A stretch of DNA of 64,000 nucleotides from Arachis hypogaea (GCF_003086295.3 NC_092050.1:146078699-146142698); one strand, 5' to 3'; numbered from the stretch's first letter, positions 10,867 through 22,641 are shown. Program-made: numbers and translations. Notes: generated by a model not told the origin, from the sequence alone.

Positions 10867-12240
10867 GGTATCCATCGAAAGTTTTATATACGCATGCAGA
10901 TGTTTATTTTTTCATACAAATGAGATATTTGTTCTTTCTATAAATGAGATGTTTGTTCTTAATGCAAATGGGATGTTTATTCTTAATACGGCACTCGAGG
11001 TTAGTGACGGCGAGAGATGGCGAGGTTGGTGACGGCGAGAGATGGCGGCGCTGGGGAGGGGGTTTAGATTAGAAGAGAGTGTAATTAGGATTAAAAGACA
11101 GGGGATGATTAAAATTTCCAATGGTAGGGTTAAAAAGATTTCTTTTAACGGTTAAGTACGATTTTGGTCCCTAATGTATAGGTCGAAAATTTTTTTCGTC
11201 CCCAACTTTTTTTGGCATACAAAATCGTCCCTAAGGTTTAACTTAGTTTTAAAATCGTCATTTTTACCAAAATTTTAATTTTTATTACCAAATTACCCCT
11301 AACAAAAAATTATAAATAAATAAAAGGAAAAAAAAGAAAAGAAAGAGAACGGGGAGGGAAAAGGGAATCGCGAGGGGGAGGGAAGAAGAAGGAGGAGGGG
11401 AAGGGAAGAAGAAGGAAAGAAAGGAAGAGGGGGAAAGGGGGGACGGCATCGGCGATTCTTGGAGCCGCCGTCGGAAATCAGAACCATAGGGAGAGAGAGC
11501 TCGCGAGGGAGAGAGGAGATGCGAGCCTTGCCGCCATGCCTTGTCGTCATCGAAGAGCTCGTGAAGAGAGAGAAAACACACAGGTAGGGAAAGGAAGAGG
11601 GGTACCTCGTCGTCGTCGCTCTCTGCCACTATCGCTGGTGTTTCTGGTCCTCGCTGCTGCTTCGCATCCTCGTCGCTGCTCTTCATCACTGGTCCTCCTT
11701 AGGGTTCCGATTCTGTTTCTGATTTGTTCTGCTTCTGCTTTTAATTTCTTCTGCTTTTGATTTGATATTCTGCTTCTGATTCTGATTTCATTGCTCTTGT
11801 GCTTCTGATTCTGTTTCTTTGATCTCATTATTGTTGTGTTTCTGATTTTATTATTCTTCTAATTTCATTGTTCTTTTGTTTCTTTGATCTCTTTGTGTTT
11901 TATTCTTCTGATGGTTTGTGTTCTGATTTCTTTGATCTTTTGGTGCATTACTAGTAGAGAAAACAAGCTGCAATGTACAGTACCATATTTCTCTGAGCTT
12001 TGTATATTTGAGAAAACAAAATTAATTATCTGAGCTTTGTATTTCTGATTCTATTTTTGATGTTTATTATATTAGTTTTGCTTTTGATTTTATTATTGTT
12101 GCTGGTGTTGTGATGAAGAAACAAAAAGAAGAGATGCTGCTTGAGAAGAAGAAAAAAGAATAAAAATTGGGTATTTAGGTGAAGGAGAAGAAAGGAGTGG
12201 GACATTGCTGCTGTCCATCGCACTCAGGAGCTTCCTTGTT
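10867..12240. repeat. Unclassified repeat-like region with purine tract and TTCTGATT-rich segment
   Basis: Contains short tandem phrases near 10910-10990 (GAGATGTTTGTTCTT-type) and at 11010-11045 (GGCGAGAGATGGCG twice). Phrases of the type 'ACGATTTTGGTCCCTAA...AAAATCGTCCCTAAGG' follow at 11158-11260, then a tract of almost pure purines at 11322-11443. About 400 bp rich in CTGATT/TTCTGC units follow (11700-12110). The 'TTTTGGTCCCTAA' phrase is a common flavour in legume repeats, but I cannot assign it to a class. The open frames inside are compositional. Confidence 0.4.
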
Positions 12241-12445
12241 CGTCCTGTAAGTGTGTTCCAAGTCTCCGACCCCTATTCGCTCTCACCAATCGCAGTTTCT
12301 TCCTCAAGACTCTTATTTTGCAGTACGAGAGTACGTATTCCTCGTACTCCATAATCCGTCTATGTCTAATGCAAGGCAAGGTAAAGTTAGGCAACCCCAT
12401 ATTGGAAAAGACCCACGGATTTGGAATTAGAAAGCGTATCTCCGA

Positions 12446-12742
12446 TTGGAGAGTGAATCATTCACAATTTTTGTAGATAGTTTACCAGACAATATTTCAA
12501 GGAATGAATTATTTCATATGTTCAAGTGGACAGAAAAGATAAATAAAATCTATTTGGCATGTAAGGAGAGGCATGGCCGGATCTATCTATTTGCTTTCAT
12601 CAGGTATACTACAAAAGAAGGGGCATTAAAGGCGATCAAAGAGATGAATGGAATGCGATTAAGGAGTAAAGAGATCTTTGTGGATGAGGCTAAATATAAG
12701 AAGAGGATTGATGTCCGAAAAAAAAATCACTACGCACGATAA
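12446..12742 (+). pseudogene. LINE ORF1 fragment with RRM domain
   Basis: The 98-residue frame has RNP2-like SFTIFVDSLPD and RNP1-like RIYLFAFIRYT, and aligns along its length with residues ~35-130 of the ORF1 at 35436. An RNA recognition motif in ORF1 is known from the BNR-type clade of plant L1 LINEs. It would bind the element's own RNA. The frame ends soon after the RRM and downstream ORF1 sequence is scrambled by frameshifts, so it is not functional. Confidence 0.8.
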
Positions 12743-14474
12743 AGATGCCAAGGAGTCTCCTTATGGAAACAAGAAAGAATTAAAGAAAAAGATCTTGAGG
12801 TGAACGAGAAAGGGAGAGTTGTCTTGTAACACCGTAGAAATGAAGAACTAGAAGCTCAGAGGGAACCGTTGGAGTTGGGATGGGATACGACAGTAATGAT
12901 GTCACAAGGGCTACGAGAGGCAGAGCATGACATGGATAGAAAGGCAATTGCCGTTGAGGATTTGGATGAGTGGCATGATGTTTTTTGAAAAGGCGAACGG
13001 ATAATTCTTTGGTGTATCTGGCAGTTATGGTGAGTGGGATTCTATGGAATTTCAAACAATCAATAACGAAGCAATCTCTGAAAGAACAGAGACTTGGAAA
13101 TATGGGGATAAACGGAAAGAAGGGGCTAATTTGGTGTTGAATAAAAGTTTAACTGGGGTTGGATTGAAGCATATAAGGCCCAATATGTTAGTGGGGTGTG
13201 GCAGTGAAGTGATTGTGTGGTGCGATAGAGTGTATGTTGTTGTGCGTTTTAAAAGGGCCTCCTTGCTGGCGGCTGCGGGTGACGGTTAAGAGATAGACGT
13301 GGCTGGTCATGGAGTTCGCGAAGGGGTTGATGCCACGGTGAACATTGCGGACGAGGCAGATTTGGGAGCAGCACGGAAGTCAGCTGCTGGTGGCGGAGGT
13401 GATAATGTCTGCGCTGAGCTTGATGGCGTGGATGGCAGGGAGGAGCGTGAAGCCCCTGATGCACCCGACAAGCAGAACCAAGTTGGCGGAGATGTGGTGA
13501 ATTGTCCAAACAGCACGGTAGAGAGAAACATTCTACCAAGTGCAGTTAATGAGATACAGACTAGTTTGGACGGGAGTGGTAAGCAGCATGTTGGCATATA
13601 TCTGATGAGGGGTGGTGCAGTGCATGGTTTAGATTTAGAGGATGAGAATATAGTGGTAGAGGAAATTGGGTTGGAGGATGAAGGGGCTGTAAGGAACTTG
13701 GAAGATTTGGGGGACGCAGGATGCAGACAGTGAAACTAATCAAGATGAGCACGGAGGAAGTTGGAATAAAGATATGGCTGAAAACAGGGTTGCTTGGGAT
13801 CTGACGGTCGAATCAGGAGCTATTTTATATGGCGAGGATGAGGGAATTATGGTTATTCTCCAAACTTAGAATGAAATATTGGCACAAAAAAAAGGCAAGC
13901 AAAACAGAAAGAGAAAGCAAGAAGAAGCCATCCTAAAATCCGAAATAAGGTGTGTAATAAAATTTTTAAATGATTTTAGTTCGTGAAACATGAGGTATTT
14001 AGGGGGTGTTGAAAAGTGGAGAATGGTAAAAAATTTAAGCGTAAAAATAATGTGAATATGTTAGGATTGATAGAGACAAAGAAGGAAGCGATTACTAAGT
14101 TTGATGTAGTGTAATTTTGGGGTAATGATGCGGTGGGTTGGAAATTTGTGGGATCGGAAAGTGTTTTTGGAGGTTTATTAATAATGTAGGATGATATGAT
14201 GTTTAAGTTGAGTAATTGTTACAAATGGGAGATATGGTTGTGTATAGAAGGAAAATTGACAAACAATAATTTTCATTGTGTGGTTTACTTGGTGTTTGAT
14301 ACGCATACAAGGGAGGAGAAACTTGCTATGTGGAAAGAGTTGAGTTTTTATCGAAAATATGTCAAGTTCCTCTTTGTTACATGGGAGACTTCAATGAGGT
14401 TGTACAGTTAGAAGAAAAGAAAGGCGATAGTGTGTTAACAGTAATAGCAGAAGATTTTAAAACATAGACACAGG

Positions 14475-15170
14475 TAGGGGTGGCAAACAGGTCTAAACCC
14501 GCTGGACCAGCCCGTGTAACCTGCCAAAAAAGGCGGGTTGGGCTGAAAAATTGGGACCGCCAAATAGCAAAAGCCCGCCTAACCCGCACCGCTTAAACCG
14601 TGGGTTTTGGCGGGGTGGGGTGGACTTCCTCGCTGGGCTTAGTATTTTTTTGGCATGGGGTATTTTTACAATTTTTTTGCCAAAATCCAACTTTCCCCAA
14701 CCCAACTTACAAGAGAATGAAGATAAAAATAGAGTGTTTTGGATTATGTTTATTTTGTTTTAGAGACAATATTTATAATTATGTTTTGGATTATGTTTAT
14801 TTTGCTTTAGGAACAATATTTATAATTATGTTTTGGATGAAAACTTGGTTTATAATTATGTTTATTAGATATTTATAATTACAAAGACTTTAATGTTTGT
14901 GAATATAAAAATTATTTGTTTATATTTTTAGAAATTATAATAGTTAAAAATAAAAAATAGAAGACATTTTTTTATGCCTTTATATATATATTATTTAATA
15001 GTTAAAAAAAAAGATATTTGGCGGGCTTAGCCTGCCGGCCCGCCAGCCCGCCGTTAGGCGGGATGGGTTGGGATTCTGGGACCACCACACTAGATGGGGC
15101 GGGGCGAGCCAACCTGCCAAAAGGCGGGCTTCTGGCAGGACGGGACGGGCTTCCCTGCTTGCTACCCCTA
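14475..15170. mobile_element. Non-autonomous hAT element, 696 bp
   Basis: The termini TAGGGGTGGCAAACA and TGCTTGCTACCCCTA are inverted with two mismatches. The element is flanked by a perfect 8-bp duplication GACACAGG (14467-14474 and 15171-15178). An 8-bp TSD and ends of the form TAGGG are the hAT signature (Ac ends in TAGGGATGAAA). Both ends carry GC-rich subterminal segments full of GGCGGG/CCCGCC, and the middle is AT-rich. There is no transposase. It sits inside the LINE remnant and so is younger than that LINE insertion. Confidence 0.92.
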
Positions 15171-15530
15171 GACACAGGATATAGAACTAGTGGATATAAA
15201 ACTGCAATCATACAATCAACCTGATAAAATGTTGGTGAGTTTGGTTTTATTGTTATCATTTGAAGCACTTGGTTGAAAAAGAATGATAAAATCTTCAGAA
15301 ATCAAGAAACAGATGTTTGCAAAAATAATCAATAGGTCAATTAAGAGTTAAATAAAATGGAGTGATATTTGATCTTTTATGTTGTTCATAGCTTGCCGAA
15401 AATAATTAAAAATTAATTTATTTTATTTATTTAGTACTTTTCTATTGATACTCTACTTTGTTGTGTTGCATTTTTTTTTTGATATTCCACTTTGTTGTGT
15501 TGAATTTTTTTTTTGAAAAAGAAAAATATT

Positions 15531-15894
15531 TCGGTAAAAAAGTATTTTGGTCCAAAAAATTAAATTTTAAAGACAATTTTGTGTAAAAAAAAAATTAACC
15601 AAAAAAATTTTCAACCTACCCCTTAAAAATCAAAATCAAAATCCTACTTAACTATTTTTTTAATTTAAATTGGGGTGATTTTTTTTTTAATTCTCGATTG
15701 TTTACCTTATACATATTTTCCATTGTCATTTTTTAAACGGTAAAAATAAATAATAAAATTAAAAGAATATCTTTTGTGTCTCCAAAACAAAACACATTAT
15801 CATATATTTGGAATGGATGTATTTGTAAACAGAAAACTGTAAACTGACCATTCATCATTATGGAAGCACGGAAGTGGGCGCGATGGAACTTTAA
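15531..15894. other. Spacer, no gene seen
   Basis: AT-rich DNA between the LINE tail and the Harbinger element. Its last three bases (TAA, 15892-15894) are the Harbinger target duplication. Confidence 0.5.
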
Positions 15895-18189
15895 CATTTT
15901 GTTTGGATGAGATGATTTTGGAAAGAAAGAAAATGGGGGAGAAGAAAAGGGATGGAAAATGAAGGGAAAATGAAAAAGTACGTATGGGACCATTTAAAAA
16001 TTTTCACCTCAAACCTGGGCAGAAAACTGAGATAGAAGGGAAAATATTAGTAAAAAGACACAATTACCCTTTCAATTACAGAAATTAAAAACCCTAATTT
16101 CAATCTTTCTCGAAGAAGAGAACACCTATCGTTGTCTTAACCTGTTTTGGCCTTCTTCCTCAGCACTGCCACCGTAGCTTCCCATCCGCGTTCACGTTGC
16201 TACAGCAGTTTCATTATCGTTGTGACAGGTGAAGCACATCTTCAACCAGGCATCCTCAACAGAAAGGTGAGTTCTTTTTGCAGTTCTAGTAGTTTTTTTC
16301 AAAACGAAACGGAAAAATCATTATAGCATATAGATTGTATTCATCTTTTGTTTTTCAACTGAAATGTTCTGATTTTACATTTCATGGATGCCGTTTACAA
16401 TTGTAGTGGAAAAAGAACCCATTCTTCGTTGTCTGTTCTTAAATGCTTCATTCGTTCTAACCCAAAAATCTAATTATATATGACCCAGTTCATGTTTGAT
16501 CCTAGAAAGGACTAATTTTTAATTCATCTGGTATTTGAAATGGTTTGCCCTGATTTTCATATCATCAGATTTTTTCTCAAAGTTTATTATATTATGCCCT
16601 TTTTTCATAGGGTGGTCCAAATATGAAGAAAAGAATTCAGGCAAGTGACCATAAAATTTAGTTACACTATTATTATTGAAACTATGAAAAGTGTGTGTGA
16701 GAAACAAGTAGAAAATGCTAAAAACTTGACCTCTTAAGTCTTGATCAATGTACAACTATACATTAGATAATCAGGCACTTGTACTTAGGAAAATTTACTG
16801 AAAAATGAAAAAAAAATTATACATTGTGATTTGTGAAAACAACATATTAGAAAATAGAGAGTATAAAAAAAGATTAAGCTCATAATGCATATAATGTAAT
16901 TCTAAATCAATCTACTAATTAAACTTGGAGCTTCCACCGATTAAATCATTCAATTAATTTGAGCATGCATTTTAAACACAATTCTTTGTAGGTTAGCAGG
17001 AAGCAATTTTTTGAAGACACAAGCCAGTTTTTCTTTCTCTTTTTTACTTTTTTTCATGTAAATATCATCAACAATAGCTATCAGCTATATCATTCATAAA
17101 AGGAGAGATTTCACAACCTCTTCTTTAGTTCATGCATCATTTGTTTAGTTTACTAGGTACTTGCTTTGTAGATGATTCTTTTTGTAGAATTAAAAGAAAA
17201 TTGAAAAAACTCCCATTGCATATCTTTAGAAAATTAACATGAATCGAAATTCAATTACTTTAATCAAAGATTGGTGGTGGGTAAACCACGACAATTACAA
17301 TTATTTTAGATCGTAGATATTAAATTGGAGATATCATACAAATTAACTAAGTATAATTTGTCTATTTGTTATATATGCCATAAGAAGAATCTCTATCTTA
17401 ATAATTCAAATAACTTTAGGACATAAGAACGTATATTATGTTTAATATAGAGAAAGCAGTTACAAAGTTTATAGAAAATGTACACATGCTTCTCAGTTAT
17501 CACAATATTTTTACATATTTGATTTCTTAATTTTTTTAATTTTTTTCTCTTTTTTTTAATTGATTTGATTTATTTATTATATGCTTAAACTACAACCAAC
17601 GGTTAGGTGAACTGAAGCAATGTTATGGGTATAGTTTATTCAAAAGTCCATCACTTATTAAGTAGATCCACTTGGTTAGATTTTATCTATAGGCGTTGTG
17701 ATGCATGTACCTAATTATTACAATTATCAATGGGATAACTTATTCCTTTTCTTTTTTGTTTATTTTTTTTAGTATAAAAATGAATAAACAGACATAAAGC
17801 ATGGGACATAGATATAGTTATTACTATGGAATAATTTCCTTTTGAGGTCTCATCCAATTTTTACTCGCAACTTATGTTTTTATGTTTTTCCAATTGGATT
17901 TTGGTGTTAAATCAATGTATTTATTAATATATCATGTCATTTACAGTTTGTTTTTATTGTTTATGGCAGCCAGTTTTGGAATCAAGTTTGACATTTAGGA
18001 GCTAGAAATAAGTGTTTCATACCAAGGTATTTTCGTGTTTACAACATGACACCGTAGTGGTATATAAAATTTTATTTTCAATTATTTTTTTATATTTCGA
18101 CAAATGAATTGTTAAAATGTAATAAAATATGTGACTTTCTAGTTACTTTCTTTATTGATATGTCCACCCTAAACCTTATATTTTCATAG

Positions 18190-18669
18190 ATGGATAACGA
18201 AAATATCGAAGATGCGAATCTCGAAGATAGAACAAACGTCATATATGATTCAGAATTTCAAGTAGGTCAAATCACTTCTACTGACCTATATCATCCTGAG
18301 CCAATACAAATACTAACTCGTGTCAGGGAGGAGTTAGAAAATAGACAACATATCTGTGTCACATCTTTTTCTTGTGTTGCAGTGCATCAGTTGTATCTTT
18401 TGGAATTAATATCACAACACAGGCCTAGGCAAATTAATGACGACAAGTTGGAAAGAGAACTTAGGCGTACTCAATTAATGACACAGTTACTGGAGTCTGA
18501 AAAGTGCCGAGATGTCATATGTATGGGCCCTGAAGCATTTAGGCAGTTGTGTCAGAAATTAAGAGGAACTGGTAGAGTAAAGGATTCAACTCGTCATTTA
18601 GGCATGCAGCATTATTACGAGATAACATTGCGGCTGAAATGTGGAATGTGTATCAAATATTATGAGTGA
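18190..18669 (+). pseudogene. Harbinger transposase with deleted catalytic core
   Basis: The frame starts at an ATG right after TTTCATAG and contains the N-terminal helical region of plant HARBI1-like transposases (CRDVICMGPEAFRQLCQKLR, GRVKDSTRHLGMQ). It should continue into the DDE nuclease, but at about 18605 it jumps. Read in another frame, the sequence just before 18670 is LLRDNIAAEMWNVYQIL followed by a stop, which is the usual C-terminus of these transposases. Roughly the middle two thirds, including all DDE residues, is therefore deleted between the first and last parts. Confidence 0.82.
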
Positions 18670-18765
18670 TTATACCTCTGATATATTTGAATATGTATAT
18701 ATATGTGTAGTTTATTGTCAAAGTTGTTTGATTGGATTTTTTAAGAAAATGTTACAGGTTAAATA

Positions 18766-20009
18766 ATGCCAAATAAAGGAAATAAAACAGAAGCAACTCA
18801 ACCTTCTAAAGACAACTTAAGATGGTCTGATGAGATGGATGAAGCTCTGCTGAATGCGTTAGCAGAAGAAGCATTGAAATGTAATAGACACGATGGTTCG
18901 TGGACAACTGAAGCATATGCCAATGTTGTGAAGACTTTGAGTATAGCTATAGGCCTGCACATAACAAAGAACCACATCAAGAGTAGAATGAAGACACTGA
19001 AAGATCATTTTGCTGAAGCGTATGACTTATTTCATCACTTAAGTGGATTTGCATGGAATCCTGTAACTAGAAAGTTTGAAGCTGACGAAAAAGTGTGGCA
19101 AGACTTTATTAAGGTATTTAATACTTTTTTATTACTTATACCGATGATGAAGTGAGTCACAAAATAATTTTAACATTACTTTATGTAGGAAAAACTACAA
19201 GCAGAAAAATGGAGAAAAATGTAAATTAAGCATTATGATATTATGAAGGAGTTGTTCGGAGCTGATAGAGTTACTGGTAAAGGGGCTACTACTTCACGAG
19301 AAAGGATTCAACAACTTGATAGAGATCCCATTGACTTGAATGACTCTTTTAAAAATATTGGATTATCTGACATAGATGTGAATACGGGACAGATATCCCA
19401 ATATTTTCTGCTAGTTTAGATTCACCAAGTGCTCCTCATGGTCAGCCAAATCAATTAGGAGGGAATTCAACTTCAAGAGGTACAAAGCGTAAGTCTCTTA
19501 TGAATGATTTTTTGGAGGCACAGTATGAGAAAGTTGCTTTGGGAATTACTACCATGACCGATGCTGTAAAAGAGGGTAGTTATCTGTCTAGCAAGTTACA
19601 TGACGTGGCTCAGAGGTAGGTTGAATCAGCTAAGAGACAAGCTTCTGTGGCTGAGAGGCAAGTTTCAATCGCCGAAAAATAAGTCTCATTAATTGAAAGA
19701 CAAGTCGCGATTGCTGAAAAATGATTAGCTATTATGCAACAAAGTAGGCCTCGCCTTTACAGTGAATCAGATGTATGGGATATGTTGACTGAATTGGGTC
19801 TAGTAGGTTCATTTCGGATGCAATGTTATCAATTTTTATGTGAAAATGAGCAAAAAAAGCGCCAAATTTTAGGGATCCCACCTGAAATGCGATTGGATGC
19901 ACTTTTTCATTTCATGACTGCTACTGGTGTTCGCTTAGGAGATATGGTACTTCCAGAAAACATTCACCATTACAGGTATAATTTTTATATACGTTTAATC
20001 TCTGGTTAA
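18766..20009 (+). pseudogene. Harbinger ORF1: Myb/SANT-like DNA-binding accessory protein, broken
   Basis: Exon 1 (18766 to about 19113) encodes a Myb/SANT-like domain: RWSDEMDEALLNALAEEA, then GSWTTEAYANVV, then HIKSRMKTLKDHFAEAYDLF. In PIF/Harbinger elements this protein binds the termini and brings the transposase into the nucleus. After an intron (acceptor near 19188) the frame continues with MKELFGADRVTGKGA and a coiled, repetitive stretch of ERQVxIAEK units (about 19640-19730), then RPRLYSESDVWDMLTELGL. In-frame stops occur at 19222, 19618, 19681 and 19722, so the protein is not made intact. Confidence 0.82.
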
Positions 20010-21104
20010 TTTGAGGTTATTGCTTTTAACAATTGATTATGTGTTTCTTATTGTCGTAAAGTATGACTATATCTTGATATATTTGAACAAGGGATCATTT
20101 TCTGTTTTATTTATATTAATACATGGTTGGAAATCACTTTTTGCTGATACGTTGAGATTGATTGGTTGATTGAATAGAAAGATATTGATAAAATAGATTA
20201 TCATAATCAATTCTGATCTTTGTGTTAATTAGTCTTTGTTGTATATGCTCGTGCAGGAATCCTAATATTTGAAAATGTTTGGGATCAATGAGTACACAGG
20301 ACAACTAGAAATTCATCATGTGTTAATATCTTTAACTCAAAAAATTTTTCTTTTTTTGAAGTAGATGGGTACAGATGACTCAAGTTATGTACAATTGATT
20401 TTTTGGACGTAGACCTATGCTGATTACCCGGACCATGAAGAATTACCCTTTTAAAAAGTATTGTGTGGTGATAAAATGGTACTATTTTAGAGACCTGGTC
20501 GTTGTTTCATTTTTTGCGTTTTGTTATATGTTTATAAAAATTGTATATAATTTTTGTTATATGTTTATAAAAATTGTATATGATTTTTTATTATACGTAG
20601 TAAAAAAGAAATGTTAGTCACTTTTGATAATATTTTATTTTATGAATACAATTTAGTAAAATTTTTTCTTAAATATAATTAAGGAAATTAATGATGTAGA
20701 GTATGAATAATTTTTATGATTCTTTTAAGAAATTATTTATTTATATATATTTAAAAAAAATGATATATATTTTTATTTACGACATTAAAAAACAACAGAA
20801 AAAAATAAATTTAAAAAAATATTATTGTTCATAAAAATAACACTTTAAAATTTTTAAATATAATTGGAATCACTTTTTTTTTATTTTAAAAATAATTTTA
20901 AAAAAATATTATTATTCATAAAGATAACACTTTAAAATTCTTAAATGTAATTGAAATCACTTTTTTTTTTATTTTAGAAATAATTTAAATACGTCAATAT
21001 ATTATAATTCATATTTTCATATATAATATTAATGTAATTTCATTTTTTATAATTTTCTCTCTTTTTACTTTTTCTTTCATCCAAAGAAAAAAAAATTTTC
21101 TCCT

Positions 21105-21393
21105 ATATTCTTTTCATCCATTTTCTTTTCATCCAAACAATATACAAAAAATTAACTTTTTTTTCATTTTCTTTCTTTCTATTTTTTTTCTTTCTATTTT
21201 CTTTCCTTCTATTTTTCCATCTTCCATCCTCTCATTTTCCATCTTCCATCCAAACAATCCTTCTATTTTTCCATCTTCCATCCTCTCATTTTTCATCTTC
21301 TATCCATTCTATTTTTCCATCTTCCATCCTCTCATTTTTCATCTTCCATCCAAACAAAATGTAACATTTTCCATCTTCCATCCAAACAAAGTA
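21105..21393. repeat. Subterminal tandem repeats of the Harbinger element
   Basis: The right end of the element is built from repeats of a ~45-50 bp pyrimidine-rich unit containing CCATCTTCCATCCTCTCATTTT, present about three times between 21218 and 21352, plus scattered CATCCAAACAA. The left end shows the inverse motif (GGATGGAAAATG, 15950). Such arrays are typical transposase or Myb-partner binding zones; that role is inference. Confidence 0.7.
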
Positions 21394-21876
21394 TAACAGA
21401 GTGCTCACTCAGCAGAAGATACTTGCCCGCGTAAGGTACGAAAGTTCAATCTTACTAATAATTAAGCCCAAATTCACGGTGTAACAATACCGTTAGTTTC
21501 TCGAATAAATCGTATTGCAACCTGATTGATTAATTACTTTGTGAATTAAGACTTAATCAGCCCAAGTAGAAGTCGATTAAGAGACAAAAAGAACAGGAAT
21601 TAAACTATAATAATTATTATTATTAACTGCATATCACATTCATTCATACATATAAAAAAGCATAAGCATAATGAAGTAGAGCACCTACTACAAACTGAGG
21701 GCCTACACTCATATATCCCACTGAATGCATGTATAACAACCACACACTATTTACATAACATCCATCACTCGTAGCTTACACATGCATCAAATTATTATTA
21801 CATAACTTGAAAAAGTAACATGCTAACATATGCATGCATGATATACACGTATGTGTATGCATGTATATATATAGAT
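21394..21876. other. 3' flank of the dehydrin gene
   Basis: Contains no gene. Several CATGCATG-type palindromes lie near 21720-21860, downstream of the dehydrin stop codon. Confidence 0.5.
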
Positions 21877-22410
21877 CTAACTGTCATGGTGTCCACCAGG
21901 GAGCTTCTCCTTGATCTTATCCATTATCCCTTTCTTCTCACCACCATGAGACTGATCATGTTGACCATGATGCCCTCCTTGCCCGGTCCCGGTGCTTCCG
22001 TACCCCATCCCTGTCGTTCCACCCATTCCTCCACTGCTTGCATACTCGCCTCCACCAGTGGTTCCATAAGATCCACCGGTGGTGCCATATCCACCGGCAG
22101 CACCCGTGCCAGTGCTTCCATATTCACCGGTACCGGTGGTTCCATAACCACCGCCGGTACCCATACCGGTGCCCATGCCTGTGGTTCCGTAACCACCCGT
22201 GGCCATGCCAGTAGTGTCCCCTCCAAGGCCCGTTCCATGGCCATGAGCGCCACCACCACTTCCGTACATCTTGCCGGATTCAGTTGTGGTGCCATAACCG
22301 GTGGTGCCTCCACCTTGTTGAACTGGGTTTCCGTACTCATCAGTTTGCCTTATAGTGTTGCCATACTCGTCGGTTCTTCCGCGAGCTTGATCACGATATT
22401 CCTGCGACAT
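21877..22410 (-). CDS. DHN: Y2K-type dehydrin (LEA group 2)
   Basis: A single uninterrupted frame of 177 residues. Two Y segments sit at the N-terminus (TDEYGNT at 13-19 and TDEYGNP at 23-29). The middle is a Gly/Thr/Tyr-rich low-complexity stretch with GGYGTTG-type repeats. One K segment (EKKGIMDKIKEKLPG, 156-170) is near the C-terminus, so the architecture is Y2K. There is no run of serines (S segment). Dehydrins are intrinsically disordered proteins of the cytosol and nucleus that protect membranes and enzymes during drying, cold or seed maturation, with the K segment forming an amphipathic helix on surfaces. The Y2K layout is known from legume seed dehydrins. The promoter carries ABRE-type elements, fitting ABA control. 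The ATG is chosen because it opens the frame directly before the first Y segment and lies about 110 bp downstream of a TATA box. Confidence 0.93.
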   Translation of the reverse strand: MSQEYRDQARGRTDEYGNTIRQTDEYGNPVQQGGGTTGYGTTTESGKMYGSGGGAHGHGTGLGGDTTGMATGGYGTTGMGTGMGTGGGYGTTGTGEYGSTGTGAAGGYGTTGGSYGTTGGGEYASSGGMGGTTGMGYGSTGTGQGGHHGQHDQSHGGEKKGIMDKIKEKLPGGHHDS

Positions 22411-22516
22411 TGTTACAGATTGAGAACGAAACGAGAATGTAAATGCTTCTTTTTCTTTTTGCTATTGTTGAAAACTGTGGTTTTGGATATGATTTGAAGC
22501 GTCGGTGTGCATGGCG

Positions 22517-22525
22517 TTTATATAG
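22517..22525 (-). promoter_or_regulatory. TATA box of the dehydrin gene
   Basis: CTATATAAA on the minus strand, about 107 bp before the start codon. A CATGCA core (RY-type seed element) lies just downstream at 22508-22513. Confidence 0.75.
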
Positions 22526-22641
22526 AGAAAAGGTGAACATGGAAAGAAAAAAATCTGGTAAGTAAATCTGGAAGTCGGTTAGAGCAATTTTGGAATTTGG
22601 AGCGGTGTGACACGTACATACAAGTGGTTAAATGCTTGAAG

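Larger units (their letters stand above)
12400..15530 (+). mobile_element. Degenerate RRM-type LINE, internally deleted, interrupted by a hAT element
   Basis: The 5' part matches the LINE at 35.4 kb from about 12400 (ATTTGGAAT... then the RRM). An ORF1 remnant follows to about 13960, then an endonuclease start (13966-14470) with GLIETKKEAITKFDVV-type residues and stops. The sequence resumes after the hAT insertion at 15179 and jumps to the extreme 3' end of ORF2 (15240-15330) and a 3' UTR. The 3' UTR end holds a ~35-bp tandem duplication (CTTTGTTGTGTTG twice, 15466 and 15490) and an A-rich tail. Reverse transcriptase is absent, as in the copy at 241-748. Confidence 0.8.
15895..21361 (+). mobile_element. 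PIF/Harbinger element, 5.5 kb, defective
   Basis: The left end CATTTTGTTTGGATG and the right end CATCCAAACAAAATG are a perfect 15-bp inverted repeat. Both sides carry TAA (15892-15894 and 21362-21364), the 3-bp TSD typical of PIF/Harbinger. Inside lie remnants of both genes of this superfamily: a transposase start and end (18190-18670) and a Myb/SANT-like accessory protein (18766-20009). Transposase catalytic sequence is missing. A second potential right end (CATCCAAACAAAGTA then TAA) occurs at 21379-21396, so the boundary could be 32 bp further. 15.9-18.1 kb and 20.0-21.1 kb hold no coding sequence I recognise. Confidence 0.88.

Noticed and set aside
11285..11828. Pro/Ser/Leu-rich and Arg-rich frames on both strands
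   Set aside because: Products of the polypurine tract and adjacent biased sequence.
21820..22497. 225-residue frame antisense to the dehydrin
   Set aside because: Shadow of the Gly-rich dehydrin coding strand; the minus-strand product has clear Y and K segments.
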